Shown here: positions 18,252 to 26,658 of the stretch, in pieces | How the letters are laid out: every line of letters starts with the position of its first letter | How positions within the stretch are numbered: the first letter of the stretch is position 1 | Source of the DNA: Gilliamella mensalis | Lineage (GTDB): Bacteria > Pseudomonadota > Gammaproteobacteria > Enterobacterales > Orbaceae | NCBI RefSeq assembly: GCF_900103085.1 | Contig: NZ_FMWR01000015.1 | Coordinates: forward strand, 1 to 36,801 | DNA length: 36,801 nt | Reading direction: 5' to 3' | Notes under the pieces: model-generated | What the model saw: only the letters and a program-made list of their open reading frames with translations | Databases searched by the model: none | What the model was told of the DNA's origin: nothing | Made by a program: the position numbers and the translations under genes

Positions 18252-18324
18252 TTATTCGCATAAAAAAACGAATAATCAGTAAAATTAAAATTAAATATTT
18301 TTTTCTGTGCGTAAAGTTACATTT
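18252..18324 (-). promoter_or_regulatory. flhDC upstream control region: CRP-like site and palindrome
   Basis: The plus strand reads TGTGC-N6-TTACA at 18306-18321, within a wider match flanked by TTC and TTT (18303-18324). This is a two-mismatch version of the CRP half-site pair TGTGA-N6-TCACA. Closer to the gene lies a TTATTCG-N10-CGAATAA palindrome (18252-18275). CRP-cAMP activates flhDC in E. coli. The core promoter could not be fixed: TTGACC (18342-18337) is a fair -35 but its paired -10 is weak. Confidence 0.4.
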
Positions 18325-18407
18325 TTAAACGCAAAAGGTCAATAAAAAAATCATTTCAATTTATTTTCGATTAATTACATTTTATTTAACTTCTTTTTTT
18401 CTTTTTT

Positions 18408-19124
18408 CTAAAAAGAAACTTTACTTTGTATTCTTTTTATTGCTTGGCTATGTAATTGGCTAACTCTCGATTCGCTAATATTCATGACGTTACCAATCTC
18501 TTTTAAATTGAGATCTTCTTGGTAATAAAGTGATAAAACAAGTTTTTCTTTATCTGGCAAGTTTTCAATTTGTTGAATAATTGTATTACGGATTTCCTCA
18601 TCGATTATTGCTGAAAAGGGATCATTATCTTCTTGATATTCAATAATGGCATCAATGTTATCTCCCAATTTTTTGTAGATTTCATCATATGAACATATTT
18701 GGCTACTATTTGAATCTAATAAAATTTTACGATATTCATGAATAGATAATTTTAAATATTGAGCAATTTGATAATCGTTAGGTGCTATACCTAGCTTTTG
18801 TTCTAACTCATTCATTGCCGTTGTAACATCTTTTATTTTTTTACGAGTCTGCCTTGGTAACCAATCACGGCTGCGTAGTTCATCAAGCATTGCGCCTTTA
18901 ATTCTTGGTATAGCAAAAGTGGCAAAGGTATTGCCTTGAGAGATGTCATAACGTTTTATTGTGTCTAATAAACCGATATAGCCAACTTGTAATAAATCAT
19001 CAAGTTCAACCGTTGCCGGTAAACGAACCGCTAACTTTAAAGCTTCATTACGAACCAGATGAATATATTGTTTCCAATCGATTTGGTTTATTACACCTTG
19101 TGAGTTATATAAACTATCATCCAT
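18408..19124 (-). CDS. fliA: Flagellar sigma factor FliA (sigma-28)
   Basis: FliA directs RNA polymerase to late flagellar promoters. The 238-residue protein has sigma region 2 with VELDDLLQVGYIGLLDTIKR (about 40-59) and NTFATFAIPRIKGAMLDELR (about 65-84). Region 3 follows, then the region 4 helix-turn-helix LNLKEIGNVMNISESRVSQL near the C terminus. Length is like E. coli FliA (239 aa). It sits directly upstream of flhDC on the same strand, 168 bp away; in E. coli these loci are far apart. fliZ, which usually follows fliA in enterics, is missing. The ATG has only a weak ribosome binding site. Confidence 0.96.
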   Translation of the reverse strand: MDDSLYNSQGVINQIDWKQYIHLVRNEALKLAVRLPATVELDDLLQVGYIGLLDTIKRYDISQGNTFATFAIPRIKGAMLDELRSRDWLPRQTRKKIKDVTTAMNELEQKLGIAPNDYQIAQYLKLSIHEYRKILLDSNSSQICSYDEIYKKLGDNIDAIIEYQEDNDPFSAIIDEEIRNTIIQQIENLPDKEKLVLSLYYQEDLNLKEIGNVMNISESRVSQLHSQAIKRIQSKVSF

Positions 19125-19224
19125 TATTGAACCAATGTAAAAAAAATGCTTAACAGTATTATGACGATAGTTGATGAATTTAATGGGCAGAATAAAGGGC
19201 TTAAAAATAGCTAATTATAGTGAT

Positions 19225-19260
19225 TAGTCATAACAGCATGATTAAATGCCGTTATGACTA
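19225..19260 (-). terminator. Hairpin downstream of fliC, probable terminator
   Basis: The arms TAGTCATAACAGCA (19225-19238) and TGCCGTTATGACTA (19247-19260) form a 14-bp stem with one mismatch. It lies 30 bp beyond the fliC stop. There is no clean U-tract on the fliC side, so termination or 3'-end protection of an abundant flagellin mRNA are both plausible. Confidence 0.5.
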
Positions 19261-19289
19261 TGAGAAATAACTCGAAATGATAATCCGAA

Positions 19290-20102
19290 TTATTGCAATA
19301 AAGAAAGTACAGATTGTGGTACTTGGTTAGCTTGTGCTAATACTGAAGTACCTGCTTGTTGTAAAATTTGACCACGCGTCATGTTTGATACTTCTGTTGC
19401 ATAATCAGCATCTTCAATACGGCTACGTGCAGAACTTAAGTTATTTACAGTATTGTTAATGTTAGTTACAGTTGATTCGAAACGGTTTTGCACCGCACCA
19501 AGTTGTCCACGTAATGCATCAATTTTTGATAATGCTGCATCAATTGTTTTTAATGGATCTTCTGTTGGTGCATCAGAAACATTAAAGGCATTTAAACCAA
19601 GCTCAGTACTATCAATTTTTTTCAAATTGATTTCAATGGTTTCACCGTCGTTTGCACCTACTTGAATTTTAAGTGTTTTATCTTCTGATAATACTTTAGA
19701 ACCATTGAAATCAGTTTGTTTAGAAACACGGTCGATTTCATCTAAACGTTGATCGATTTCGTTTTGAATTGACACTAAATCACTTTCAGAGTTAGTACCA
19801 TTGGCTGCTTGAACAGTTAATTCACGAATACGTTGTACGTTATTGTTGATTTCATTTAACGCACCTTCTGTTGTTTGTGCAAGTGAAATACCATCATTTG
19901 CATTACGAGCAGCTTGCGTTAAACCTTTGATGTTTGATGAAAAACGGTTAGCAATTGCTTGACCTGCTGCATCGTCTTTTGCGCTATTAATACGCATACC
20001 AGATGAAAGACGCTCAATAGATGTGCTAAGAACGCTTTGAGAATTGTTAAGGTTATTTTTTGCCATTAAAGACATAGTATTAGTATTAATTACTTGTGCC
20101 AT
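19290..20102 (-). CDS. fliC: Flagellin
   Basis: FliC polymerises into the flagellar filament. The protein has conserved terminal domains: N-terminal [19 protein letters not shown] and [21 protein letters not shown], and C-terminal [18 protein letters not shown] ending in SVLSLLQ. It is only 270 aa (E. coli about 500) because the variable D2/D3 region is nearly absent. The D1 segment QRIRELTVQ (about 89-97), matching the TLR5-recognised region of enteric flagellins, is kept. The start at 20102 has CGGAGA and matches the family; the frame upstream to 20135 is not coding. A sigma-28 promoter lies 77 bp upstream. Confidence 0.96.
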   Translation of the reverse strand: MAQVINTNTMSLMAKNNLNNSQSVLSTSIERLSSGMRINSAKDDAAGQAIANRFSSNIKGLTQAARNANDGISLAQTTEGALNEINNNVQRIRELTVQAANGTNSESDLVSIQNEIDQRLDEIDRVSKQTDFNGSKVLSEDKTLKIQVGANDGETIEINLKKIDSTELGLNAFNVSDAPTEDPLKTIDAALSKIDALRGQLGAVQNRFESTVTNINNTVNNLSSARSRIEDADYATEVSNMTRGQILQQAGTSVLAQANQVPQSVLSLLQ

Positions 20103-20178
20103 TTTTATCTCCGTTAATATAAATAGTAAAATCAACGATATATCGAAATTTAATTCAATACCTTTGCTGATGAATAAC

Positions 20179-20205
20179 TTATCGGTAATAAAATTGGGAT
20201 CTTTA
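20179..20205 (-). promoter_or_regulatory. Sigma-28 (FliA) promoter for fliC
   Basis: On the minus strand the sequence reads TAAAGATC (20205-20198), an 11-bp spacer and ACCGATAA (20186-20179), against consensus TAAAGTTT-N11-GCCGATAA. The leader to the fliC ATG is about 70 nt. Confidence 0.88.
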
Positions 20206-20358
20206 ATTTTTTTAATGATTCTCTTTTTTTAAACAGCAAATTTAATCCAGAATATAATCAATATTAATAAATAAATCATATTATTAACTTATTTTTAAAA
20301 TAATTTTTTAATGATGACTTTTTATTCATAAGACCAAACGCTTCTTGATACATTAAAT

Positions 20359-20385
20359 AAAAATTTAGTTAATGACTAAATTTTT
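20359..20385. repeat. Perfect 11-bp inverted repeat at the fliD promoter
   Basis: AAAAATTTAGT (20359-20369) and ACTAAATTTTT (20375-20385) are separated by TAATG. The right arm contains the whole -35 element of the fliD sigma-28 promoter (20377-20384), so a protein binding this palindrome would compete with FliA-polymerase. It could also be an AT-rich hairpin without function. Confidence 0.6.
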
Positions 20386-20403
20386 GAAAAAATTAGCCGA
20401 TAT
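20377..20403 (+). promoter_or_regulatory. Sigma-28 (FliA) promoter for fliDST
   Basis: TAAATTTT (20377-20384), an 11-bp spacer and GCCGATAT (20396-20403) fit the FliA consensus with one mismatch in each element. It is 37 bp upstream of the fliD ATG, placing fliDST in the late class. Confidence 0.9.
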
Positions 20404-20440
20404 AAAAAATATTGAATAATTGTGATAGGCAGATTAAATC

Positions 20441-21874
20441 ATGGCAATGAGCGCATTAGGAATAGGTTCGGGGATCGATCTTGGTGAAATTTTAAATCAA
20501 TTAGAAGCGGCTGAAAAGACACGCCTAACACCAATTACCACTCAACAAAAAGCGATTAATGCCAAAATTAGTGGTTTTGGTAAATTAAAAAGTGCATTAA
20601 CAACATTTAATACGGCCACGGCAAAACTCCAAAAAAAAGAATTATTTCAAAGTCGAACTGCAACAGGTAATGATAATTATTTTACGGTAAAAGCAAATAG
20701 TAAAGCGGTTTTAGGCGATTATGCGGTGACGGTTGATCAATTAGCAACATCGCATAGTGTTGCAACATCGGCAATCAATGATAAAAGTGCTCAATTGGGT
20801 AATGACAATCAAACGAGAACTATGACCATTGAACAAGCCAATGGCCATAAACTGAATGTGACTTTATCTAAAGATGAGACATCATTAGAGTCAATAGCAA
20901 ACGCCATTAACAACGCTCAAATGATAAATGACGATGGCACAACAAGCCCTTCGACAATCAATGCGGCAATTGTTCGTTCGGGGGCAGATGGCTATCAATT
21001 AGTGATTACCTCGAAAGAAACGGGGGAACAACAAGCCATTACCTCTATTTCATCCGATGATGATAAGTTAAATAATATTATTGGGTTTGATATTAATCAG
21101 ACGAGCAATAGTCCTATGACTGAAGTTGCAAAAGCGCAAGATGCTAAGCTTTCATTTAATGGTATTGCAATAACCAGTGCTTCAAATACCGTTAAAGATG
21201 TAATAGATGGTGTTGATATAACATTAAAAGCAACCACGACAACCAGCCAAAACCTGACTATAACAGCTGATAACGAAAAAACAGAAGAAGCCATTAAAGA
21301 ATGGGTTGAAGCATTTAATCAATTACAGTCAACAATATCAACGTTAACTAAGTTCACCGCAGAAGAGAAAAATTCAAAGGAATTAAATAGTAGTAATGGG
21401 CCTCTTGTTGGCGATGCAACATTACGCAATATTGATCAAAGTATCCGTTCAATCTTTGCCAAAGGACAATCAGGGGAGTTCTCTGTTTTAGCACAAATAG
21501 GCATTAACATGGATAAAAATGGCCAGTTAACGCTTAAAGAAAATGAATTAAAAAAAGCACTGAATGAAAATAGTGATGCTGTGGCAACACTATTTACAGG
21601 TGATGGCAAAAACACTGGGATCGCCAATGAGGTTTTTGCCAAAGTCAGTGGATTTATTGACAGTGATGGCATGATTGATTCGGCAACTAATGGGTTGAAT
21701 ACCACATTAAAATCATTAGATAAACGCCATGAACAAGTGAGTAATTCTATTGAACAAACCATTGAGCGCTACCGAGTTCAATTTACTAAATTAGATATTT
21801 TAATTAATCAGTTAGATAGCATGAGTAATTATTTAACGACCCAATTTGATATGATGGCAAACTTAAAAAAATAG
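20441..21874 (+). CDS. fliD: Flagellar filament cap protein FliD (HAP2)
   Basis: FliD forms the cap at the filament tip under which flagellin folds. The 477-residue protein has the family N terminus (ALGIGSGIDLGEILNQLEAAE, about 5-25), a threonine/serine-rich middle and the C-terminal coiled-coil region RYRVQFTKLDILINQLDSM with a final YLTTQFDMMANL. Length is near E. coli FliD (468 aa). It opens the fliDST operon, 9 bp upstream of fliS, and is divergent from fliC as in E. coli. Confidence 0.95.
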   Translation: MAMSALGIGSGIDLGEILNQLEAAEKTRLTPITTQQKAINAKISGFGKLKSALTTFNTATAKLQKKELFQSRTATGNDNYFTVKANSKAVLGDYAVTVDQLATSHSVATSAINDKSAQLGNDNQTRTMTIEQANGHKLNVTLSKDETSLESIANAINNAQMINDDGTTSPSTINAAIVRSGADGYQLVITSKETGEQQAITSISSDDDKLNNIIGFDINQTSNSPMTEVAKAQDAKLSFNGIAITSASNTVKDVIDGVDITLKATTTTSQNLTITADNEKTEEAIKEWVEAFNQLQSTISTLTKFTAEEKNSKELNSSNGPLVGDATLRNIDQSIRSIFAKGQSGEFSVLAQIGINMDKNGQLTLKENELKKALNENSDAVATLFTGDGKNTGIANEVFAKVSGFIDSDGMIDSATNGLNTTLKSLDKRHEQVSNSIEQTIERYRVQFTKLDILINQLDSMSNYLTTQFDMMANLKK

Positions 21875-21883
21875 AGGAAAGTA

Positions 21884-22264
21884 ATGTACAAATTAGGTTC
21901 TCAAGCCTATGAGCAAGTAAATTTAGAAACACGTATTAGTCAAGCGTCTCCTCATCAATTGATTGTCTTATTATTTGATGGTGCACTTAACGCAATTAAA
22001 TTGGCTCGCTTGTATATTCAAAAGGGCAATATTGTAGGTAAAGGTAACGCGATTTCTAAAGCGATTAATATTGTTGATAATGGGCTTAAAAGTTGTTTAG
22101 ATTTAGAAAAAGGCGGTGAAATTGCCGAAAATTTAGATCGCCTATATCAATATATTAGCCAGCAGTTAGTTTTAGCTAATTTACATAATGATCAAGAAAA
22201 ACTGCAAACTTGTTTCGATTTATTAAACAATATTGCCGAATCTTGGCGTGAAATTGCAAAATAA
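21884..22264 (+). CDS. fliS: Flagellin export chaperone FliS
   Basis: FliS binds the C-terminal helix of flagellin in the cytoplasm and prevents early polymerisation. The 126-residue, mainly helical protein has the family N terminus AYEQVNLETRISQASPHQLI and LLFDGALNAIK (about 28-38), plus the later LYQYISQQLVLANLHND. Length is close to E. coli FliS (136 aa). GAGGAAAG precedes the ATG at good distance. It lies between fliD and fliT in the standard order. Confidence 0.94.
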   Translation: MYKLGSQAYEQVNLETRISQASPHQLIVLLFDGALNAIKLARLYIQKGNIVGKGNAISKAINIVDNGLKSCLDLEKGGEIAENLDRLYQYISQQLVLANLHNDQEKLQTCFDLLNNIAESWREIAK

Positions 22265-22274
22265 TAAAAGGCTG

Positions 22275-22622
22275 ATGATGCAAAAAAATAACTTATTAGA
22301 ACAATACGAACAATTTAATTATGTTGTTGAGCAAATGTTGATTAACGCAAGGGACGAAAACTGGGATCTGTTATTGAGTTGGCAAGCGCAATATCTTCAA
22401 CTATCAAAAGGTATTATGCTCAATAATGGTTGTGCAATTGAAAATATGCCCTTCCAACATCATGATACCATTAAAATGTATATCAAAAACATAATTAGCT
22501 ATCAAAAGCAGCTCACGGAATTGATCATCACTCGTCATACAAAGCTTAGAAAATGGATTGGTGAACATGTCGATTATCAGACGAAAATAGACAGCTATCA
22601 AGCAATTGCCAACTTAATGTAA
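22275..22622 (+). CDS. fliT: Flagellar chaperone and regulator FliT
   Basis: FliT is the export chaperone of FliD. In enterics it also binds FlhDC and limits early-gene expression. This short, helical protein (about 115 aa) is weakly conserved and is identified mostly by its place after fliS, its length and its helix pattern (NLLEQYEQFNYVVEQMLINA). Two adjacent ATGs (22275, 22278) follow AAAAGG; the second has better spacing. A longer frame from 22233 would overlap fliS and is less likely. Confidence 0.82.
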   Translation: MMQKNNLLEQYEQFNYVVEQMLINARDENWDLLLSWQAQYLQLSKGIMLNNGCAIENMPFQHHDTIKMYIKNIISYQKQLTELIITRHTKLRKWIGEHVDYQTKIDSYQAIANLM

Positions 22623-22712
22623 TTTGATTGATTATAACATTTATCGCTAGAAGTAACGGTCGGCACTAAAAGCGACACAGACAAACAAAATCTAGCATGT
22701 AATCGTTATGAA

Positions 22713-23024
22713 TTAGACATTCATATTCATAATTTCTTGATAAGCGGCAACGAGTTTATTACGCACTTGAATACCGAATTGCAATGAAACTGATGATTTT
22801 TGCATATTAACCATGACCTCATTCAATGCAATATTTGCATCCCCCATTTCAAAAGCTTTAGCTTCATTATTTGTACGTATTTGTAGTTGACTTATCTTAT
22901 CTAAAGCGGTGTTTAATTCTGCAACAAAATTTTGTTTATCTGCAAAACGTGTGTTTTTTGAAATTGACGTTGATTCATTTAAATGAGTAAATTCAACTGA
23001 ATTTAACATATTGATTGTATTCAT
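22713..23024 (-). CDS. fliE: Flagellar MS ring-rod junction protein FliE
   Basis: FliE is the first axial protein, linking the FliF MS ring to the rod. The 103-residue protein has the typical C-terminal FliE segment: AFEMGDANIALNEVMVNMQKS, then SVSLQFGIQVRNKLVAAYQEIMNM at the end, matching E. coli FliE (104 aa). It is transcribed divergently from fliF with 174 bp between them, as in E. coli. The 90 bp between convergent fliT and fliE show no clear terminator. Confidence 0.94.
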   Translation of the reverse strand: MNTINMLNSVEFTHLNESTSISKNTRFADKQNFVAELNTALDKISQLQIRTNNEAKAFEMGDANIALNEVMVNMQKSSVSLQFGIQVRNKLVAAYQEIMNMNV

Positions 23025-23198
23025 CTTAATAATAACTTCTTTTATTTTTTGTCAATGTACCGCTAAATTTAACATAAAAATAAAAAATCAAAAGGTTTAA
23101 GTAAGGGAAAAACTGCACGCTTTTCTCGCCATTGAATTTTTCAAATACATGGATAATAAATGACAGAGTTAATCTAAATAGTTTAGAGTCAGGATGCT
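23025..23198. promoter_or_regulatory. fliE-fliF divergent region, expected class II promoters
   Basis: This 174-bp AT-rich gap must drive fliE leftward and fliFGHIJK rightward. In enterics FlhD4C2 binds between these genes. I could not read an FlhDC box or a sigma-28 promoter here with confidence; an AGGA site (near 23191) serves fliF. Confidence 0.4.
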
Positions 23199-24908
23199 AT
23201 GGCTAGCGAAACAGTCAATAATAAAGGCGAATCAATCTTAAATAAATTGCCTTTTATAAATCAACTAAAACAAAATACCAAAATGGCGTTATTAATTGCA
23301 GGTGTCATTACAATTGCGATTATTAGTTTTATTTATTTATGGGCTAAAGATGAGTCTTATAGTGTTTTATTCAGTAATTTAAATGATAAAGATGGTGGCG
23401 AAATTATTAGTCAGCTTGATAAGATGAATATTCCTTATCAATTTTCATCTTCTGGCTCCACTATTTTAATTCCACAAGACAAAGTTTACGATACCCGATT
23501 ACGTATTGCACAACAAGGTTTACCTAAAGGTGGATCGGTGGGTTTTGAATTGCTCGATAAAGAAAGTTTTGGTATGAGCCAATTTAATGAACAAATAAAT
23601 TATCAGCGGGCTTTAGAAGGGGAATTATCTCGAACCATATCCATCATTAGTAGTATTGATGATGCTAGAGTGCATTTAGCGATGCCTAAGCCATCTTTAT
23701 TTGTCAGGGAAAGAAAATCCCCTTCAGCATCGGTAGCATTAACGTTATTACCCGGTCGCTCATTATCACAAGGTCAAATCGATGCCATTATCCATTTAAT
23801 TTCAAGTAGTGTGCCAGAATTACATGCAGATAAAGTGACCATTATTGATCAGCATGGTCACCTATTAACTGGAGATGGCTACCGTGATAGAAATACCAAT
23901 GTGGCTCAACTTGAATTTAGTGAGCGAATTGAAAATAGTGTTCGCCAGCGAGTAGAAAAAATCATTATCCCAATTTTGGGTAAACAGAATGTTAAGGTAC
24001 AAGTTAATGCCGATGTTGATTTTAGCCGACAAGAATCGACTTCTGAAACTTATGATCCAAATAGCGATAGTGCCAATCAAACGATTCGCAGTAAGCAACA
24101 AGTCGAAAATCGCCAATCTGCCAATAGCTATGGTATAGGTGGAGTACCTGGGGCATTATCAAATCAACCTGTACCAACATCTAGCGCACCAATTGATGAA
24201 CAAGATGAATCGGCTGAAAAAAATGATAAACAGGCATCTTACAACTTACAATCAAATAATACCGTTAATTTTGAAGTCAATAGGCAAGTGATACGCAGTC
24301 AAATACCAGAAGGTCGGATCAAACGTTTATCGGTTGCTGTTTTAGTTAATTATAAATTTGTCACAACCGAGTCAGACAATGCTAAGTCTGAAGATGATGA
24401 CAATCAGTCACCTTCCATAACAGAACAATGGGTAAAACTAGATAATGATGAGCTAAAAAATATTGAAGCACTCGCACGTCAGGCAATGGGATTTTCTGAT
24501 CTACGTGGCGATACATTAACTGTTGCGAATTTGAAATTTACCGATCAAGCACTTGAAGACGATGACAATATCGCATTTTGGCAAACCAATGAATTTTATG
24601 ATTCTGTCAAAACAGGTATTAAATATTTAATTTATATTCTCATTTTCTGGGTTATGTGGCGCAAGGTATTACGTTCATTATGGTTAAAATTACAACGTCA
24701 ATTCTTCATCGAAAAAGAGGAATCATTGAATCCTAAATCAATGGTAGAAGAAAAATTAGATTATAAAGCACACAGTAAACAACAGCACAAAATATTTGAA
24801 GATAATATGCAACAACAACAGCACATACGCAAACTAGTTGAGAAAGAACCTCGTGTTATGGCTTTAATTATTCGTAATTGGATCAATAAAGAGGACACTA
24901 CACAATGA
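23199..24908 (+). CDS. fliF: Flagellar MS-ring protein FliF
   Basis: FliF forms the inner-membrane MS ring that houses the export gate. The 569-residue protein has an N-terminal membrane helix (about 29-48), a YscJ-like ring-building region with FSNLNDKDGGEIISQLDKM, LPKGGSVGFELLDKESFG, and a second helix (about 470-490). Its C-terminal tail (MALIIRNWINKED) binds FliG. Length is similar to E. coli FliF (552 aa). It overlaps fliG by 4 bp (ATGA), so translation is coupled, and it begins the fliFGHIJK operon. Confidence 0.97.
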   Translation: MASETVNNKGESILNKLPFINQLKQNTKMALLIAGVITIAIISFIYLWAKDESYSVLFSNLNDKDGGEIISQLDKMNIPYQFSSSGSTILIPQDKVYDTRLRIAQQGLPKGGSVGFELLDKESFGMSQFNEQINYQRALEGELSRTISIISSIDDARVHLAMPKPSLFVRERKSPSASVALTLLPGRSLSQGQIDAIIHLISSSVPELHADKVTIIDQHGHLLTGDGYRDRNTNVAQLEFSERIENSVRQRVEKIIIPILGKQNVKVQVNADVDFSRQESTSETYDPNSDSANQTIRSKQQVENRQSANSYGIGGVPGALSNQPVPTSSAPIDEQDESAEKNDKQASYNLQSNNTVNFEVNRQVIRSQIPEGRIKRLSVAVLVNYKFVTTESDNAKSEDDDNQSPSITEQWVKLDNDELKNIEALARQAMGFSDLRGDTLTVANLKFTDQALEDDDNIAFWQTNEFYDSVKTGIKYLIYILIFWVMWRKVLRSLWLKLQRQFFIEKEESLNPKSMVEEKLDYKAHSKQQHKIFEDNMQQQQHIRKLVEKEPRVMALIIRNWINKEDTTQ

Positions 24909-25903
24909 TTTTAAGTGAATCTCAAAAAGCAGCTGCGCTTTTAATGGTGTTAGGTGAAGGACTTGCCGCACAAGTAATGCAACATCTTAACCAAAAAGAG
25001 GTGCAACAAATCAGTAGTGCAATGATGTCATTACCTCAGTTTTCGCAAGAACAATTAAAAAGCATACTTAATGAATGCCAAGTGGCTCTTGAAGAATGTG
25101 CAGTTTTACATACCGATCCAGATGGTTATTTACGTTCAATATTAGGGCGCTCACTGGGTAGTGAAAAAGCGGAGCGTTTACTTGATGAATTATTAGATAC
25201 GGGTCATGAAGAAGCCACCGATGGTCTTGAAATGCTTAACTATGTTGATGCAACAAGAGCGGTTGATCTGGTCAAAAAAGAACATCCACAAATCATTGCA
25301 ACTATTTTAGTCCATTTAAATCGTGATTTAGCTGCAGAAATTTTAAATCTATTTGACGATGAGTTGCGTAACGATGTCATGTTACGTATTGCGACTTTTG
25401 GTGGGGTTGAGCCTTCCGCACTGCAATTACTTTCATCTTCATTATCGACATTATTACATGGTCAAAATATCAAACTTAATAATCTTGGCGGAATACGTAC
25501 TGCGGCAGAAATTATTAACTTAATGAAAACACAACAAGAAGAGCAGGTTATTAATGCATTGCGTGATTACGATGGAGAGTTAACGCAAAAAATTATTGAT
25601 GAAATGTTCTTGTTTGAAAATCTGGTTGAAGTTGATGATAGAAGTATCCAACGCTTACTTAAAGAAGTCGATAATGAAATATTGATCATTGCATTGAAAG
25701 GGGCATCAGTTGAATTACGTGACAAACTATTGAGTAATATGTCACAACGTGCAGCCTCTATTTTACGTGAAGATTTAGAAAATAGACCACCTGTACGTTT
25801 ATCTCAAGTAGAAACTGAACAGAAGAAAATTCTGGCTATTGCTCGTCGATTAGCTGAAAGTGGAGAAATGATTCTAACTAGCGGTGATGATGAATATGTA
25901 TAA
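24905..25903 (+). CDS. fliG: Flagellar motor switch protein FliG
   Basis: FliG is the C-ring component that receives torque from MotA. The 332-residue protein has the conserved middle segment HPQIIATILVHL (about 121-132) and GGIRTAAEIINLMK (about 196-209). The torque helix region is FLFENLVEVDDRSIQRLL, with conserved charged residues in ALKGASVELRDK. It ends at SGDDEYV, as in E. coli. All expected torque-generating charges appear present. It overlaps fliF (4 bp) and fliH. Confidence 0.97.
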   Translation: MILSESQKAAALLMVLGEGLAAQVMQHLNQKEVQQISSAMMSLPQFSQEQLKSILNECQVALEECAVLHTDPDGYLRSILGRSLGSEKAERLLDELLDTGHEEATDGLEMLNYVDATRAVDLVKKEHPQIIATILVHLNRDLAAEILNLFDDELRNDVMLRIATFGGVEPSALQLLSSSLSTLLHGQNIKLNNLGGIRTAAEIINLMKTQQEEQVINALRDYDGELTQKIIDEMFLFENLVEVDDRSIQRLLKEVDNEILIIALKGASVELRDKLLSNMSQRAASILREDLENRPPVRLSQVETEQKKILAIARRLAESGEMILTSGDDEYV

Positions 25904-26657
25904 GCAGCCCAATAGATTAAATTGGGAACCACTAAGCTTTCGGGATTTAGCATCATCCAAGCTATCAGAATTAAGCAAAAGCAATGAGATTGAGCAACTA
26001 GAGGCTAGTGAACCAACGTCTGATTCTGAGCATGAGCCTATTGAAACTATTGAGCCTAATGAGATCGAACAAACGCTGGATCAATTAAAACAGCAGATTG
26101 AAGCACAAGCCTACCAAGAAGGATTTAATTTAGGTCGATCTGAAGGTTTTGAGGAAGGTAAACAAGCGGGCTATGAACAAGGATATCGCCTTGGGCAACA
26201 AGAAGGACGTGAACAAATTGAGCAGGAGCTTAATGAAGAAAAGCGCAAAACAGCTGATGCTATAACCGAGTTAGTCAGTAATTTTCAGCAATCAATTAAT
26301 GATATTGATGAGTTAATTGTGCCTAAATTGCTTGATTTGGCATTAATCGCGGCTCAAAAAACAGTAGGCAGTATTGCTAAAGTAAAACAAAAGCAGTTAA
26401 GCCATACCATACAAACGTTAGTTGAGCAGTGTCCAATTTTATCAGAACCGATGACATTACATCTTAATCCTACTGATTTGCAATGGTTAGAACCCCTGTT
26501 TCATGACGAAAATCAGCAATATCAATGGCAATTAATTGCCGATGCTAACATTGAAATCGGTGGCTGCAAAATTTTAACCGATACTAATGAAATTGATACC
26601 AATATCAATCACCATTGGCAAATAATGTCTGATAGCCTAAAAGAGGACGATCATTAA
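25887..26657 (+). CDS. fliH: Flagellar export ATPase regulator FliH
   Basis: FliH binds FliI and tethers the export ATPase to the C ring. The protein has a variable acidic N terminus. A run of GxxxG repeats follows (GFNLG, GRSEG, GFEEG, GKQAG, GYEQG, GYRLG, GQQEG, about 79-110), the hallmark of FliH. It ends in a conserved domain related to the peripheral stalk of ATP synthases. Several starts are possible inside the end of fliG (GTG 25884, ATG 25887, 25890, 25896); 25887 is a compromise and 25896 is also reasonable. The stop is 1 bp before the fliI ATG. Confidence 0.93.
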   Translation: MMNMYKQPNRLNWEPLSFRDLASSKLSELSKSNEIEQLEASEPTSDSEHEPIETIEPNEIEQTLDQLKQQIEAQAYQEGFNLGRSEGFEEGKQAGYEQGYRLGQQEGREQIEQELNEEKRKTADAITELVSNFQQSINDIDELIVPKLLDLALIAAQKTVGSIAKVKQKQLSHTIQTLVEQCPILSEPMTLHLNPTDLQWLEPLFHDENQQYQWQLIADANIEIGGCKILTDTNEIDTNINHHWQIMSDSLKEDDH

Positions 26658-26658
26658 C

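Larger units (their letters stand above)
20103..20440. other. fliC-fliD divergent regulatory region
   Basis: This 338-bp, very AT-rich intergenic region holds one sigma-28 promoter for each flanking gene (listed separately) and an 11-bp perfect inverted repeat that overlaps the -35 of the fliD promoter. I saw no further gene or RNA. Confidence 0.8.

Noticed and set aside
22404-22601. 65-codon minus-strand frame within fliT
   Set aside because: It lies entirely antisense to fliT in a convergent region and shows no coding features.
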